Positions 7,633-15,240 of a stretch of 33,788 bases of DNA are shown here, one piece after another (the stretch's first letter is position 1; every line of letters begins with the position of its first letter). The DNA is from Alphaproteobacteria bacterium UBA2784 (GTDB lineage Bacteria; Pseudomonadota; Alphaproteobacteria; Micropepsales; Micropepsaceae), in contig DEIC01000076.1 of NCBI GenBank assembly GCA_002352285.1, positions 36,672 through 70,459 on the forward strand. The letters are read 5' to 3'. The notes under the pieces are model-generated. The model searched no databases and was not told the origin of the DNA. It saw only the letters and a program-made list of their open reading frames with translations. The translations under genes and the position numbers were made by a program.

Positions 7633-8271
7633 GTGACCGGCACGACGAAGGCGGGCGAAGGCCCGATCACCATCAAGAAATATGCAAACCGCCGCCTCTA
7701 CAACACGGCGACGTCATCCTATGTCACGCTCGATCATCTGTGCGACATGGTCAAAGAGGGTGTGGAGTTCTCCGTGTTCGACGCCAAGACCGGCGAAGAC
7801 ATCACGCGCTCGGTTCTTACCCAGATCATTTTCGAGGAAGAGGGCAAGGGCCAGAACCTGATGCCGATCCGCTTCCTGCGCCAGCTGATCCAGTTTTATG
7901 GCGACAGCCTGCAAAGCCTCATTCCCTCCTATCTCGAACTGTCGATGGAAGGGATTTCGCGCAACGCCGAAAAATTCCGCGATCAGTTGACCCAGGCGCT
8001 GGGCGGCCCGCTGCAGGCCAAGTCAGGCTTCGGCATGATCGAGGAAATGACAAGGCGCAACGTGCAGCTGTTCCAGCGGGCGATGCGCGCCTTCTCGCCG
8101 TTTGCGTCGCGTGAAACGCCTGCTTCTGAGGCCGCGTCCGAAGCCACCACCGGCAGCACCAACGGCAAAGACGCGCACGCCAAACCCGCAGAAACGGAAG
8201 AGATCGCCGAACTGCGCGCCCAGGTCGAAGCCATGCGCCGCCAGCTCGACGCATTATCGAACCGGAAGTAA
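7633..8271 (+). CDS. phaR: polyhydroxyalkanoate synthesis repressor PhaR
   Basis: 212-residue regulator. The N-terminal PHB/PHA accumulation regulator DNA-binding domain (residues about 10-70) carries the hallmark ITIKKYANRRLYNT followed by SYVTLDHLCDMVKEG and FSVFDAKTGEDITR. A PHB_acc region (IIFEEE, LIQFYGDSLQSLIPSYLE) follows, then an acidic/alanine-rich linker and a short terminal coiled coil (ELRAQVEAMRRQLDAL). The frame is open from 7543, but the GTG at 7633 behind ACGAGG gives the normal family N-terminus. In known cases PhaR binds PHB and DNA and represses phaP and its own gene. Here it faces phaA-phaB. Confidence 0.94.
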   Translation: MTGTTKAGEGPITIKKYANRRLYNTATSSYVTLDHLCDMVKEGVEFSVFDAKTGEDITRSVLTQIIFEEEGKGQNLMPIRFLRQLIQFYGDSLQSLIPSYLELSMEGISRNAEKFRDQLTQALGGPLQAKSGFGMIEEMTRRNVQLFQRAMRAFSPFASRETPASEAASEATTGSTNGKDAHAKPAETEEIAELRAQVEAMRRQLDALSNRK

Positions 8272-8296
8272 TCCTGCTCGCACCGCACCCGCCCGG

Positions 8297-8310
8297 TTGA
8301 GCCAGATCAA
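8297..8310. promoter_or_regulatory. FNR/FixK-like box upstream of the ferredoxin gene
   Basis: TTGAGCCAGATCAA matches the FNR/FixK consensus TTGAT-N4-ATCAA at nine of ten fixed positions. It is centred about 44 bases before the ferredoxin ATG, so activation from the usual -41.5 spacing would start transcription almost at the ATG; repression is the alternative. It also forms part of a slightly imperfect CCGGTTGA/TCAACCGG dyad, which could instead be a weak terminator after phaR. Confidence 0.55.
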
Positions 8311-8347
8311 ACCGGCCTGCGCCCAATGCTGCTTACGCTGCGGGCCA

Positions 8348-8668
8348 ATGACCCGCATCACCTATATCGAGCATACCGGCACCGAGCACAGCGTTGATGT
8401 TCCCGATGGCCTTTCCCTAATGGAGGGCGCGGTGCGCTTTACCGTGCCCGGCATTGACGGCGACTGCGGCGGGGCCTGCGCCTGCGCCACCTGCCATGTC
8501 TATATCGCCCCTGACTGGGCAGGCCTTGTTCCACCCATGGGAGAGCTGGAGCGCGACATGCTCGACTTCGCCTTTGACGTAACGCCCGAAAGCCGCCTCG
8601 CCTGCCAGATCAAGGTGAAGCCAGAGCTGGCGGGCATGATCGTGCGCACGCCCAAACGCCAATATTGA
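8348..8668 (+). CDS. [2Fe-2S] ferredoxin, adrenodoxin/ISC-like type
   Basis: 106-residue electron carrier. The cluster cysteines C40, C46 and C49 (C-x5-C-x2-C) with C86 match adrenodoxin-type ferredoxins; CHVY after C49, the hydrophobic MLDFAFDV and the ending RLACQIKV...GMIVRTP are typical. An extra cysteine, C44, lies inside the cluster loop. It acts in the cytosol, passing single electrons to an oxygenase, P450 or Fe-S assembly protein. No iscS, hscA or P450 gene is nearby. The next gene encodes a diiron oxidase and each has its own FNR-like box, so this ferredoxin is a plausible electron donor to it, as inference. The start is the ATG at 8348; the frame is open further upstream within phaR. 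Confidence 0.93.
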   Translation: MTRITYIEHTGTEHSVDVPDGLSLMEGAVRFTVPGIDGDCGGACACATCHVYIAPDWAGLVPPMGELERDMLDFAFDVTPESRLACQIKVKPELAGMIVRTPKRQY

Positions 8669-8678
8669 CCTGAATCAA
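8665..8678. promoter_or_regulatory. FNR/FixK-like box upstream of the diiron oxidase gene
   Basis: TTGACCTGAATCAA matches TTGAT-N4-ATCAA at nine of ten fixed positions and overlaps the stop codon of the ferredoxin gene. It is centred about 80 bases before the oxidase ATG. A start site near 8713 with a weak -10 (CACGAT, 8700-8705) would put the box at -41.5, the class II activator position. The match is direct; the regulator and the start site are inferred. Confidence 0.6.
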
Positions 8679-8751
8679 ACCCAATCCTGACACCTGCGTC
8701 ACGATTGTTCTCGGGAAGCAACGCCTGAACCAGCACCTGAAGGAGGACAAG

Positions 8752-9864
8752 ATGGCGGAGCAGAAGACGGGACGCACTGTGCGCAAGGGCAAATGGGAAG
8801 TCACGATGACGCCCGACGATCTCTATCGCAACCCGATGGAGATTGCCTGGTCGTTTGATTACCTCTTCGGCAAGGGCAAGGTCGAAGACCTTTACAAACG
8901 CGCCAAGCAGAACCAGTGGGACGCAGACGAAACCCTGCCCTGGGACACGGTGGTTGATCCGTCGAACCCGCTGATCGACGACCGCAGCCAGGTGTTCCAC
9001 AAAATGCCGTTCTTCAAGAAGCTGTCGAAGTCGCAGCAGGAGACGTTTACCGCGCATTCGACGGCCCAGGTGCTCTCGCAGTTCCTGCATGGCGAGCAGG
9101 GCGCGCTGATGACGGCTGCCTGCGTCACCCATTCGGTGCCCGACACGACCGCCAAGCTCTATGCCGCCACCCAGACGATGGACGAAGCCCGCCACGTCGA
9201 AGTCTATGCGAAATATTGCGAGAAGGTCGCCATGGTCTACCCCATGACGCCCTGGCTCAAACTGCTGATCGACGCAACGCTGAAGTCGGATCGCTATGAA
9301 AAGGTGATGATCGGCATGAACATGATCGTCGAGGGCCTTGCCCTTGGCGCCTTCAACAACATGTATATGGCGACGCGCTGCCCGCTTCTGAAGCAGCTGA
9401 CCTTCAACGTGATGCGCGATGAATCACGCCACGTCTCGTTCGGCCATGTCTATCTCGGCCCCGTCATCAAGAAGCTCGACGAGGCCGCGCGCGAAGAGCT
9501 GGCCGACTTTGCCTTTGGCGCCGTCTCGCTGATTGCGGCCGGCACGCAGGTGTCGGGTACCCAGACGCTGGCCAGCCGCGCCGATCCGGGCTTCATCGAA
9601 GTCCTGAAAAATTCCGAGATCGACCCCGACGATTTCTTCAAGGGCATGCAGGAAGCCGTGGATGCCGGCATGATGGCGGAACTGCCACCGGGCCAGATCC
9701 ATTCGCTGAAAGACCTGATGATCCCGGCGCTTTACCGCGTCGGCCTCATCACGCCGCGCGTGCAGAAGAAATACGAGGAGGCCGGCATTCCGGTCTTCAC
9801 CGACCAGCGCATCCTCAACCAGATGGAAGGCGGCACGCCGCAGCTTGACGCGGCAGCCGAGTAA
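8752..9864 (+). CDS. ferritin-like diiron protein, probable oxidase/oxygenase
   Basis: 370-residue soluble protein with two ExxH-type half-sites on a four-helix bundle: E115 (LHGEQGALM), E145/H148 (DEARHVEVY), E194 (VEGLALGAF) and E224/H227 (DESRHVSFG). This six-ligand carboxylate-bridged diiron set is that of the ribonucleotide reductase R2 / AurF-like / bacterial monooxygenase superfamily. The radical-bearing tyrosine context of R2 is not recognisable, so an oxygen-activating oxidase or N-oxygenase-like role is likelier. Substrate unknown. A consensus AAGGAGG lies five bases before the ATG, suggesting high translation. It is preceded by a ferredoxin gene and an FNR-like box and followed after three bases by a PAS protein. 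Confidence 0.87.
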   Translation: MAEQKTGRTVRKGKWEVTMTPDDLYRNPMEIAWSFDYLFGKGKVEDLYKRAKQNQWDADETLPWDTVVDPSNPLIDDRSQVFHKMPFFKKLSKSQQETFTAHSTAQVLSQFLHGEQGALMTAACVTHSVPDTTAKLYAATQTMDEARHVEVYAKYCEKVAMVYPMTPWLKLLIDATLKSDRYEKVMIGMNMIVEGLALGAFNNMYMATRCPLLKQLTFNVMRDESRHVSFGHVYLGPVIKKLDEAAREELADFAFGAVSLIAAGTQVSGTQTLASRADPGFIEVLKNSEIDPDDFFKGMQEAVDAGMMAELPPGQIHSLKDLMIPALYRVGLITPRVQKKYEEAGIPVFTDQRILNQMEGGTPQLDAAAE

Positions 9865-9867
9865 GAG

Positions 9868-11061
9868 ATGAACGAACGGGCCACGCCCTCGACGGGTGAC
9901 GCATTCTATCGCGACATCTGCCTGGGCGTGCCCGAGGCGATCATCGTTGCGGCCCATGACGGAATTATCCGCTGGATCAGCCCGGAAGCCGAGCGGCTTC
10001 TGGGCTATGCCGCCGCCGAGATTGCCGGCAAGAGCGTCACTGCTCTGGTGCCACCCCAGCCCGACCGGCCGATTGATGCCATGAAATGGCTGGAGCGCTG
10101 GGCGCATGAGCCTGCCGACACCCAGTCGCGCTTCCTTGATTTTCCGGCGCGCCGCAAAAACGGCACCACCATTCCCGTTGACGTGCGCGTGGCCGAGCGC
10201 AGCGTGGGCGGCGCCCGCAACTATCTCATCACTTTCCGCGACAACACGGCGCGCCGGAAGGAGCAGGCCACATTCAAAGAGGCGTCCCTGCGCGCGCTGC
10301 GCATCCTTCAGATTGCCGAAGACGGCATTGTCTCGCTCGACAGCGATCAGAAGATCACGTTTTTCAACCTGAAGGCCGAGACAATGTTCGGCTGGCGTGC
10401 CGAAGAGGTGCTGGGCCAGCCTCTGACCGTTCTGATGCCCGAACGCTTGCGGAGTGGCCATCGTGCCATGGTCGAAAAATTCGCCGCCGCCCGTGATGCC
10501 TCGCGGCCCATGAATGCGCGTGGCGAAGTGCTGGGTCTGCGCCGCAATGGTGAGGAGTTTCCGCTTGAAGTGGCCATCACCAAAGTATCGGCAGGCGGCA
10601 CACTGACCTTTACCGCCCACATGCGTGACATCTCGGCGCGCAAGCGCGACGAGGAGCGCCTGAAGGAAAGCGAACGCCGCTTCCGCGCAATCTTCGACCA
10701 CGCCTTTGAGGCCATCGGTCTGCTCGCGCCCGACGGCACGGTTCTCGAGATCAACCGCTCCGCACGCATGCTGCTGGAAGGGTTGGGCCTCATCACCGGC
10801 CTGCCGATCTGGGAACTGCCCTGGGCGGGCTCCGACCGCGAAGGCAACGAGGAGCCGCGCCAGCGCCTGCGCGCAGCCGTTGCGCAGGCCGCCACCGGCG
10901 TGCGCGTGGCCTATGCCGCCAATCTGGCGCCGCCGGGCGAGACCCCGCGCGAGATTGCAATCACGCTGACACCGGTGAAGGACGACAACGGCAAAGTTGT
11001 TTACATCGTGCCGGAAGGCCGCCTTGCCGCCCATTTGGGCACCGAACCCAGCGCAGTGTGA
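9868..11061 (+). CDS. three-PAS-domain sensor protein without output domain
   Basis: 397 residues made of three PAS domains: about 15-130 (GVPEAIIVAAHDGIIRWIS, ERLLGYAAAEIAGK), 145-265 (IAEDGIVSLDSDQKITFFN, ETMFGWRAEEVLGQPLTVL) and 275-385 (IFDHAFEAIGLLAPDGTVLEINRS). The first two end in PAC-like segments (YLITFRDNTARRKEQ, FTAHMRDISARKRDEERLKE) with helical linkers. No kinase, GGDEF, EAL or HTH domain follows. No membrane segment is seen, so it is cytosolic. It starts three bases after the diiron oxidase stop and is surely co-transcribed. It may signal by protein-protein contact, perhaps with the EAL protein encoded convergently, but no partner is shown by the sequence. The second domain's MFGW context resembles haem/FAD-type PAS domains only generally. 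Confidence 0.87.
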   Translation: MNERATPSTGDAFYRDICLGVPEAIIVAAHDGIIRWISPEAERLLGYAAAEIAGKSVTALVPPQPDRPIDAMKWLERWAHEPADTQSRFLDFPARRKNGTTIPVDVRVAERSVGGARNYLITFRDNTARRKEQATFKEASLRALRILQIAEDGIVSLDSDQKITFFNLKAETMFGWRAEEVLGQPLTVLMPERLRSGHRAMVEKFAAARDASRPMNARGEVLGLRRNGEEFPLEVAITKVSAGGTLTFTAHMRDISARKRDEERLKESERRFRAIFDHAFEAIGLLAPDGTVLEINRSARMLLEGLGLITGLPIWELPWAGSDREGNEEPRQRLRAAVAQAATGVRVAYAANLAPPGETPREIAITLTPVKDDNGKVVYIVPEGRLAAHLGTEPSAV

Positions 11062-11133
11062 AGCGCGGAAGAAAGACACTGATCCTTCAGCCTCCCCCTT
11101 TTCAGGTGCTAATCCATGCACACATCTCTTCAA

Positions 11134-11282
11134 CCTCCTCCGCCTTCGCGGGGGAGGTCGGATTTGAGTGAGCGGTGCGAACTCAAATCCGGGTGGGGGC
11201 CTGTGTTTTCCAGTGATTTCCCCCACCCGCGATGCAAGGGCATCGCTGGCCTCCCCCGCGCGTGATCGCGCGGGCGGAGGCG
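11134..11282. repeat. five-armed intergenic palindromic repeat, copy 2
   Basis: Same arm order as copy 1: arm A (CCTCCGC / GCGGGGGAGG), arm B (GGATTTGAGT / ACTCAAATCC, a perfect 10-base arm unrelated in sequence to arm B of the other copies), central GGTGGGGG / CCCCCACC, arm D (GCGATGC / GCATCGC) and arm E (CCGCGCG / CGCGCGG). It sits between the convergent PAS and EAL genes, where a bidirectional terminator would be useful. The rest of the 11062-11358 gap holds only a short AT-richer insertion (see 11276-11351). Confidence 0.87.
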
Positions 11283-11351
11283 CAAGAAGTGTCCAGAAAT
11301 TCCTCAGATTTTGGAGATGTGTGAATCCGAGATCACTTCATGGGGGAGGCG
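11276..11351. other. small insertion-like segment in the tail of repeat copy 2
   Basis: After arm E, copy 1 continues directly as GGAGGCGAAAG. In copy 2 GGAGGCG (11276-11282) is followed by about 62 AT-richer bases and then by a second GGAGGCG (11345-11351) that runs on as GGAGGCGAAAG. Near the ends of the intervening piece is a 6-base inverted pair, GAAGTG (11286-11291) and CACTTC (11334-11339). This looks like a tiny insertion with a 7-base duplication, or a local duplication. Confidence 0.4.
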
Positions 11352-11358
11352 AAAGGCG

Positions 11359-13107
11359 TCACCCAGCACGCACCTTCACATCGCGGTTCCAGGGCGGCAC
11401 AAGATCGGGCAGACCGAAATGGATGCCCTGCAGATAGTCAACGCCCATCTCGCCAAGGAGCCTGGCGTCCTCCGCTGTTCCCACCCATTCGGCGACCGTT
11501 TTCAGGTCAAACATGCGGGCAAGACCCACAAGCGTTCGCACAAAACCCTGATTGTCGGCGCGGCGTGACAGTTCCTTGATGAAGCTGCCGTCGATCTTCA
11601 CCTGCGTCAGCGGCAGAACCTGCAGATTGCGGAACGAGGTATAGCCCGCGCCGAAATCATCGATGGCAACGCCGCAGCCCGCTTCGCGCACATGCTGCAC
11701 AAAGCGCACGCAATCATCGATGTCGTGGAGCGCCGCCGTTTCGGTCACTTCAACCGTCATGCGCCGGGCAATCTCGGGCCGACATTTGATTTTGGCGTCA
11801 AACGCCTCCAGCCAGCCGCGATCACCCACGCTGGCGCCCGACACATTGACGGCAAGGCGGAAGCCCTCGTGCTGGCTCAGCGCATCAGCGGCAAGCTCGA
11901 GCACGCGCTGGTCAATCAGGCGGATCAGACCCAGCTCTTCCGCCACGTGAATGAATTCGCTGGCGGGCAGCGGCGATCCATCAATCTTCAACAGCCGCAG
12001 CAGCGCCTCATAGTCGGCGACCTGACCGGTGCGCGCATCGACGATGGGCTGGTAGGCAAGCTGCAGGCGGTTATCGCGCAAGGCTGCCAGAATCTGGTCG
12101 CCGATGACGGCATTGCGGCGGCGGCCGGATTCCCGCTGCGGCGAATGGTCATAGATAAGGAAATTGTCGCGGCCCGACGCCTTGGCGCGCCCGAGCGCCT
12201 CTTCCGCCCGGATCATCGCTTCCTCACTCGACGCAGCACCGCCCGGCAGGGTTACTGCACCCACCGAGACAGTCGATGACACAAGGCCCGCGCGCGTCTC
12301 GATCAGATGCTCACGCACCGCCTCACGCAGGCGCTCGGCTGCGGCGGCAAGATCGTTTTCCTTGCAGCCATTGAGAATGATGCCGAACTTGTTGCCGCCG
12401 ACGCGTCCGATCAGGTCATCGGCGCGCAGCGACGAGGCCAGACGCCGGCCCGTGGCCACAATGATGTCATCCGCCACATCAAGCCCGTAGGACTCATTGA
12501 TCGCCGCAAGCCCGTCAATGCCGCACACCAGGTAGGCCGCGCGCGCACCATGCGTGTTGGCGCGCACGACAGTTTCCTCAAGAGACTCACGCAGCCGCGA
12601 GCGCGTCAGATGCCCTGTCAGTTCATCATAGGAGGCAAGATGCGCCAGCCGCGCCTCGCGCGATTTGCGCTCCGTGACCACGCGGATGGCACCAACGATC
12701 TGCTGCAGCTTGCCGTTTTCATCCAGAAGCGGCGCGCCGCAATCTTCAATCCACGCCACACCGCCGCCCGGCGTGCGGATTTCATATTCGAGGGAGAAGG
12801 GAAGTCCGGGCTCGTGCGGGCCTTCAAGCACGGCGTCAAAGGCCCTCGCGCTGTCAGCGCGCATCAGACGGCGGAAAGCTGTGCGCGTGGCAATGGTGCG
12901 CGCGTCGCGCACCTTGAGAAGCTCCATGGCCCCATCAGACCAGTTGATGCGGTCATCGGCTGGCGTCCACAGATAGGCGGCTGATCCGGCATGGGCAAGC
13001 GCAAGGCGCAGCCATTGCGCTTCATGCAGGGCTTTCAACCCGGCAATCTCCGGCGCAGGCGCGCTGTTGGTATGGGTCAGACTTGCACTCAAGGGAACCA
13101 CGCTCAT
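11359..13107 (-). CDS. PAS-GGDEF-EAL protein, probable c-di-GMP phosphodiesterase
   Basis: 582 residues. A PAS domain (about 30-150, ending TERKSREARLAHLASYDELTG) is followed by a GGDEF domain (155-320) and an EAL domain (335-575). The cyclase motif is degenerate: GGNKF at 237-241 in place of GGDEF, so diguanylate cyclase activity is unlikely; the domain may bind GTP and regulate the EAL. EAL residues are kept: E367-A-L, N421, E453, D483/D484 in DDFGAGY, K504 (VKIDGSF), E540 (TVAEWVG) and Q560 (YLQG), so c-di-GMP hydrolysis is likely. No membrane segment. It is convergent with the three-PAS gene. Cytosolic; the PAS signal is unknown. Confidence 0.93.
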   Translation of the reverse strand: MSVVPLSASLTHTNSAPAPEIAGLKALHEAQWLRLALAHAGSAAYLWTPADDRINWSDGAMELLKVRDARTIATRTAFRRLMRADSARAFDAVLEGPHEPGLPFSLEYEIRTPGGGVAWIEDCGAPLLDENGKLQQIVGAIRVVTERKSREARLAHLASYDELTGHLTRSRLRESLEETVVRANTHGARAAYLVCGIDGLAAINESYGLDVADDIIVATGRRLASSLRADDLIGRVGGNKFGIILNGCKENDLAAAAERLREAVREHLIETRAGLVSSTVSVGAVTLPGGAASSEEAMIRAEEALGRAKASGRDNFLIYDHSPQRESGRRRNAVIGDQILAALRDNRLQLAYQPIVDARTGQVADYEALLRLLKIDGSPLPASEFIHVAEELGLIRLIDQRVLELAADALSQHEGFRLAVNVSGASVGDRGWLEAFDAKIKCRPEIARRMTVEVTETAALHDIDDCVRFVQHVREAGCGVAIDDFGAGYTSFRNLQVLPLTQVKIDGSFIKELSRRADNQGFVRTLVGLARMFDLKTVAEWVGTAEDARLLGEMGVDYLQGIHFGLPDLVPPWNRDVKVRAG

Positions 13108-13350
13108 TCTGAACGGAACCGGGCTGGACAGAACGCGACAAAGCAGACTTCAAAGGCCCAAAATTCTTTGCGCCCTCGCGTGCAACCCTAGGCGGTGGCC
13201 CTTAATGAAATTGACAACACGAGGGCCCCGGCCCCCGCTGCCCATGGCTAATCTGCGTTCATCCTGAACAAGCGGTAAGCGCGTAAAGCCGATGGTGCAC
13301 GCGAGTAAGGCCCGCCGGTTGCAGATGTGATCCCGTCAAAGGGAAAGAAC

Positions 13351-13647
13351 ATGACCGGACGTATCAATTCGGCACACAATGCAGGCGCATATCGCGTCAA
13401 CCCGGTTTCGCAGGCATCGCGCCGCGAAGCCTGGCGTGAAAAGCCGATTGCCTCGCTCCCTGTTGTGCGCACACCGCAGCACGCGGCCGCCACAGCGCAG
13501 GTGATGCTGGGCGCCAGCGCCACCGCCCTTTTCGTCACGCAGGCCCTGTCGCAGCATCTGCGCAAATCCGCCGGAGTGCCTGATGCCCGCGCCAGTGCCT
13601 ACGAACCGCGCTTTTCGCTGCCGCCACTGATGAGCGTGACGGCCTAG
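13351..13647 (+). CDS. small hypothetical protein
   Basis: 98-residue protein I do not recognise. It is basic at the N-terminus (RREAWREKP) and has an alanine-rich, moderately hydrophobic stretch at about residues 44-66 (HAAATAQVMLGASATALFVTQAL) that could be a membrane or amphipathic helix; there is no signal-peptide cleavage pattern. I chose the ATG at 13351 because AAGGGAAAG precedes it; a GTG at 13327 is less likely. The third-position GC bias supports coding. Its stop shares a CTAG with the stop of the convergent gene. The 243 bases upstream (13108-13350) hold a GC-rich palindromic patch and a lone TTGACA (13211-13216), but no promoter I would defend. Confidence 0.6.
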   Translation: MTGRINSAHNAGAYRVNPVSQASRREAWREKPIASLPVVRTPQHAAATAQVMLGASATALFVTQALSQHLRKSAGVPDARASAYEPRFSLPPLMSVTA

Positions 13648-13964
13648 TCGCGTTTGACGAGTTCAGCCAGTATGGCTTCGATGCGCGAAAGCCGTTCTTC
13701 GATCAGCTCAAGCCGCTTCTCCACGGTTGCGGACGCAGCGGGCACAGGCGTTGAAACGCCTGCCTTCAACGCAATCATTTCCGGTGGCTGATGGAAGAGG
13801 CGCGCCAGCTCAGCCACATCGCGTGGCGACAATTCGCGCTGATCCTTGAACATCTCATCAATGGCCGCTTCCGGATAACCCAGAAGGGCGGCCAGCATGG
13901 CGCGGGTCAAATGCCGCTCGGCCAGCTGTGCATCAAACCACGCCGCGTCAAAGAAAAGCGCCAT
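13644..13964 (-). CDS. HTH-like protein with C-terminal coiled coil
   Basis: 106-residue protein. Residues about 10-65 resemble a compact helix-turn-helix of the XRE/phage-repressor type (LAERHLTRAMLAALLGYPEAAIDEMFKDQRELSPRDVAELARLF), and residues 78-106 form a probable coiled coil (VEKRLELIEERLSRIEAILAELVKR). The coil would make it dimeric or oligomeric. The open frame extends to 14048, but the ATG at 13964 has GGGAA six bases upstream. I do not know its target. It is divergent from the Rieske oxygenase gene (starts about 115 bases apart), so it might regulate it; this is inference only. Confidence 0.75.
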   Translation of the reverse strand: MALFFDAAWFDAQLAERHLTRAMLAALLGYPEAAIDEMFKDQRELSPRDVAELARLFHQPPEMIALKAGVSTPVPAASATVEKRLELIEERLSRIEAILAELVKRD

Positions 13965-14078
13965 GAGAAATTCCCGCCGAACCGGTAAGCCGACAAGGCT
14001 AATCGCCGCATCCACCCGGCGCAATTCGCATTTGCCCGCAATTGGCAAACCAGCCCGCCCGCCCTATGGTGCGCCCCC

Positions 14079-15134
14079 ATGACGGAAAGCAGGACGACGG
14101 AAGAACCCCAATATCTGCGCGACATCTGGTACTGCGCGGCGCTGTCAGGCGACGTGAAGCCCGGCAAGATGACGCGCAAGATGTTGCTGAACGAGCCGGT
14201 GATGCTCGGCCGCACACCTTCGGGCGAGGCCTTTGCGCTGCGCGATCTCTGTCCGCATCGCGGTGTGCCGCTTTCGGCGGGGCGCTTTCAGGGCAATGAC
14301 GTCGAGTGCCCCTATCATGGCTGGCGCTTCAACGCGCAAGGGCGCTGCACCGCCATCCCCTCCCTCGTTGAGGGGCAGGAGATGGACATCGCGCGCATCG
14401 GCGTGCGGCGCTATCCGATGGTCGAGGAGCGCGGTCTTCTCTGGATTTACATGGGGGCTGATGCGAACGCGGCGCCCGCGCTGCCCCATCCCTCGCTTCC
14501 CTATGACGGGCCGGGCGGACCGCGCTTTGTTGAGCGCCAGGTCTTTCCGGTTTCCATCGACTACACGGTTGTCGGGCTGATGGATCCGGCGCACGGACCG
14601 TTTGTTCACTCCTCGTGGTTCTGGCGCAAGGCGGGATCGATCCACGCCAAGGCAAAAAACTATGCGCCCACCGAGCACGGCTTTGCCATGCTGGCGCATG
14701 AGCCTTCAAAGAACGCAGGGCTTTACAAGGTGCTGGGGGGCGGCATCACCACAGAGATCACTTTCACGCTGCCCAGCCTGCGCTATGAAGTGATCAAGGC
14801 GGGCAAGAACCATATTTTGGGCTTCACCGCCGTCACGCCGCTGACCGACAGCCAGACCGAAGTTACGCAGGTCTTCTACTGGAACAACCGCCTCTTCTCG
14901 CTGTTCACGCCGCTGATGCGCCCCTTCGCCAAAATCTTCATGGGGCAGGATCGCAAGATCGTCACGCTGCAGGGCGAGAGCCTGAAGTTCAATCCGCGTC
15001 AGATGCTGATCCAGGACGCGGACGTGCCTGCCATGTGGTACTACCGCCTCAAGAAGGAATGGATGGAGTCGCGCGCAGAGGGCCGCGCCTTCATCAATCC
15101 CGTGCCCACCACCACGCTGCGCTGGCGGTCCTGA
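14079..15134 (+). CDS. Rieske non-haem iron oxygenase, alpha subunit type
   Basis: 351-residue ring-hydroxylating oxygenase. The N-terminal Rieske domain binds [2Fe-2S] through C58-P-H60 and C77-P-Y-H80 (DLCPHRGVPLSAG, ECPYHGWRF). The catalytic domain has the mononuclear iron motif LMDPAHGPFVH (D169, H172, H177), the region of the 2-His-1-carboxylate site. Size and spacing fit the single-component VanA/phthalate-type branch more than the 450-residue dioxygenase alpha subunits. Such enzymes need a separate reductase; none is adjacent. Substrate unknown. No signal peptide is seen. Confidence 0.93.
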   Translation: MTESRTTEEPQYLRDIWYCAALSGDVKPGKMTRKMLLNEPVMLGRTPSGEAFALRDLCPHRGVPLSAGRFQGNDVECPYHGWRFNAQGRCTAIPSLVEGQEMDIARIGVRRYPMVEERGLLWIYMGADANAAPALPHPSLPYDGPGGPRFVERQVFPVSIDYTVVGLMDPAHGPFVHSSWFWRKAGSIHAKAKNYAPTEHGFAMLAHEPSKNAGLYKVLGGGITTEITFTLPSLRYEVIKAGKNHILGFTAVTPLTDSQTEVTQVFYWNNRLFSLFTPLMRPFAKIFMGQDRKIVTLQGESLKFNPRQMLIQDADVPAMWYYRLKKEWMESRAEGRAFINPVPTTTLRWRS

Positions 15135-15185
15135 CCGGCAAGGCACGCGCCTTGCGCACAACCCTGAAAGGGGCAGCGCATCTGT

Positions 15186-15206
15186 GCCGGATTGAAACAA
15201 TCCGGC
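15186..15206 (+). terminator. hairpin after the Rieske oxygenase gene
   Basis: A perfect 9-base stem, GCCGGATTG / CAATCCGGC, with an AAA loop, about 50 bases past the oxygenase stop. It is enclosed by a looser GGGGCA / TGCCCC pair. There is no U-tract, so it would be an atypical terminator or a 3'-end stabiliser. Confidence 0.5.
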
Positions 15207-15240
15207 GCGCCAATTGCCCCAGGCAATGGGGTTCTGGCGC

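Noticed and set aside
9424..11226. 600-codon open frame on the minus strand opposite the diiron and PAS genes
   Set aside because: It is the shadow expected from GC-rich third positions; the sense strand has clear catalytic motifs and the antisense product has no recognisable domain.
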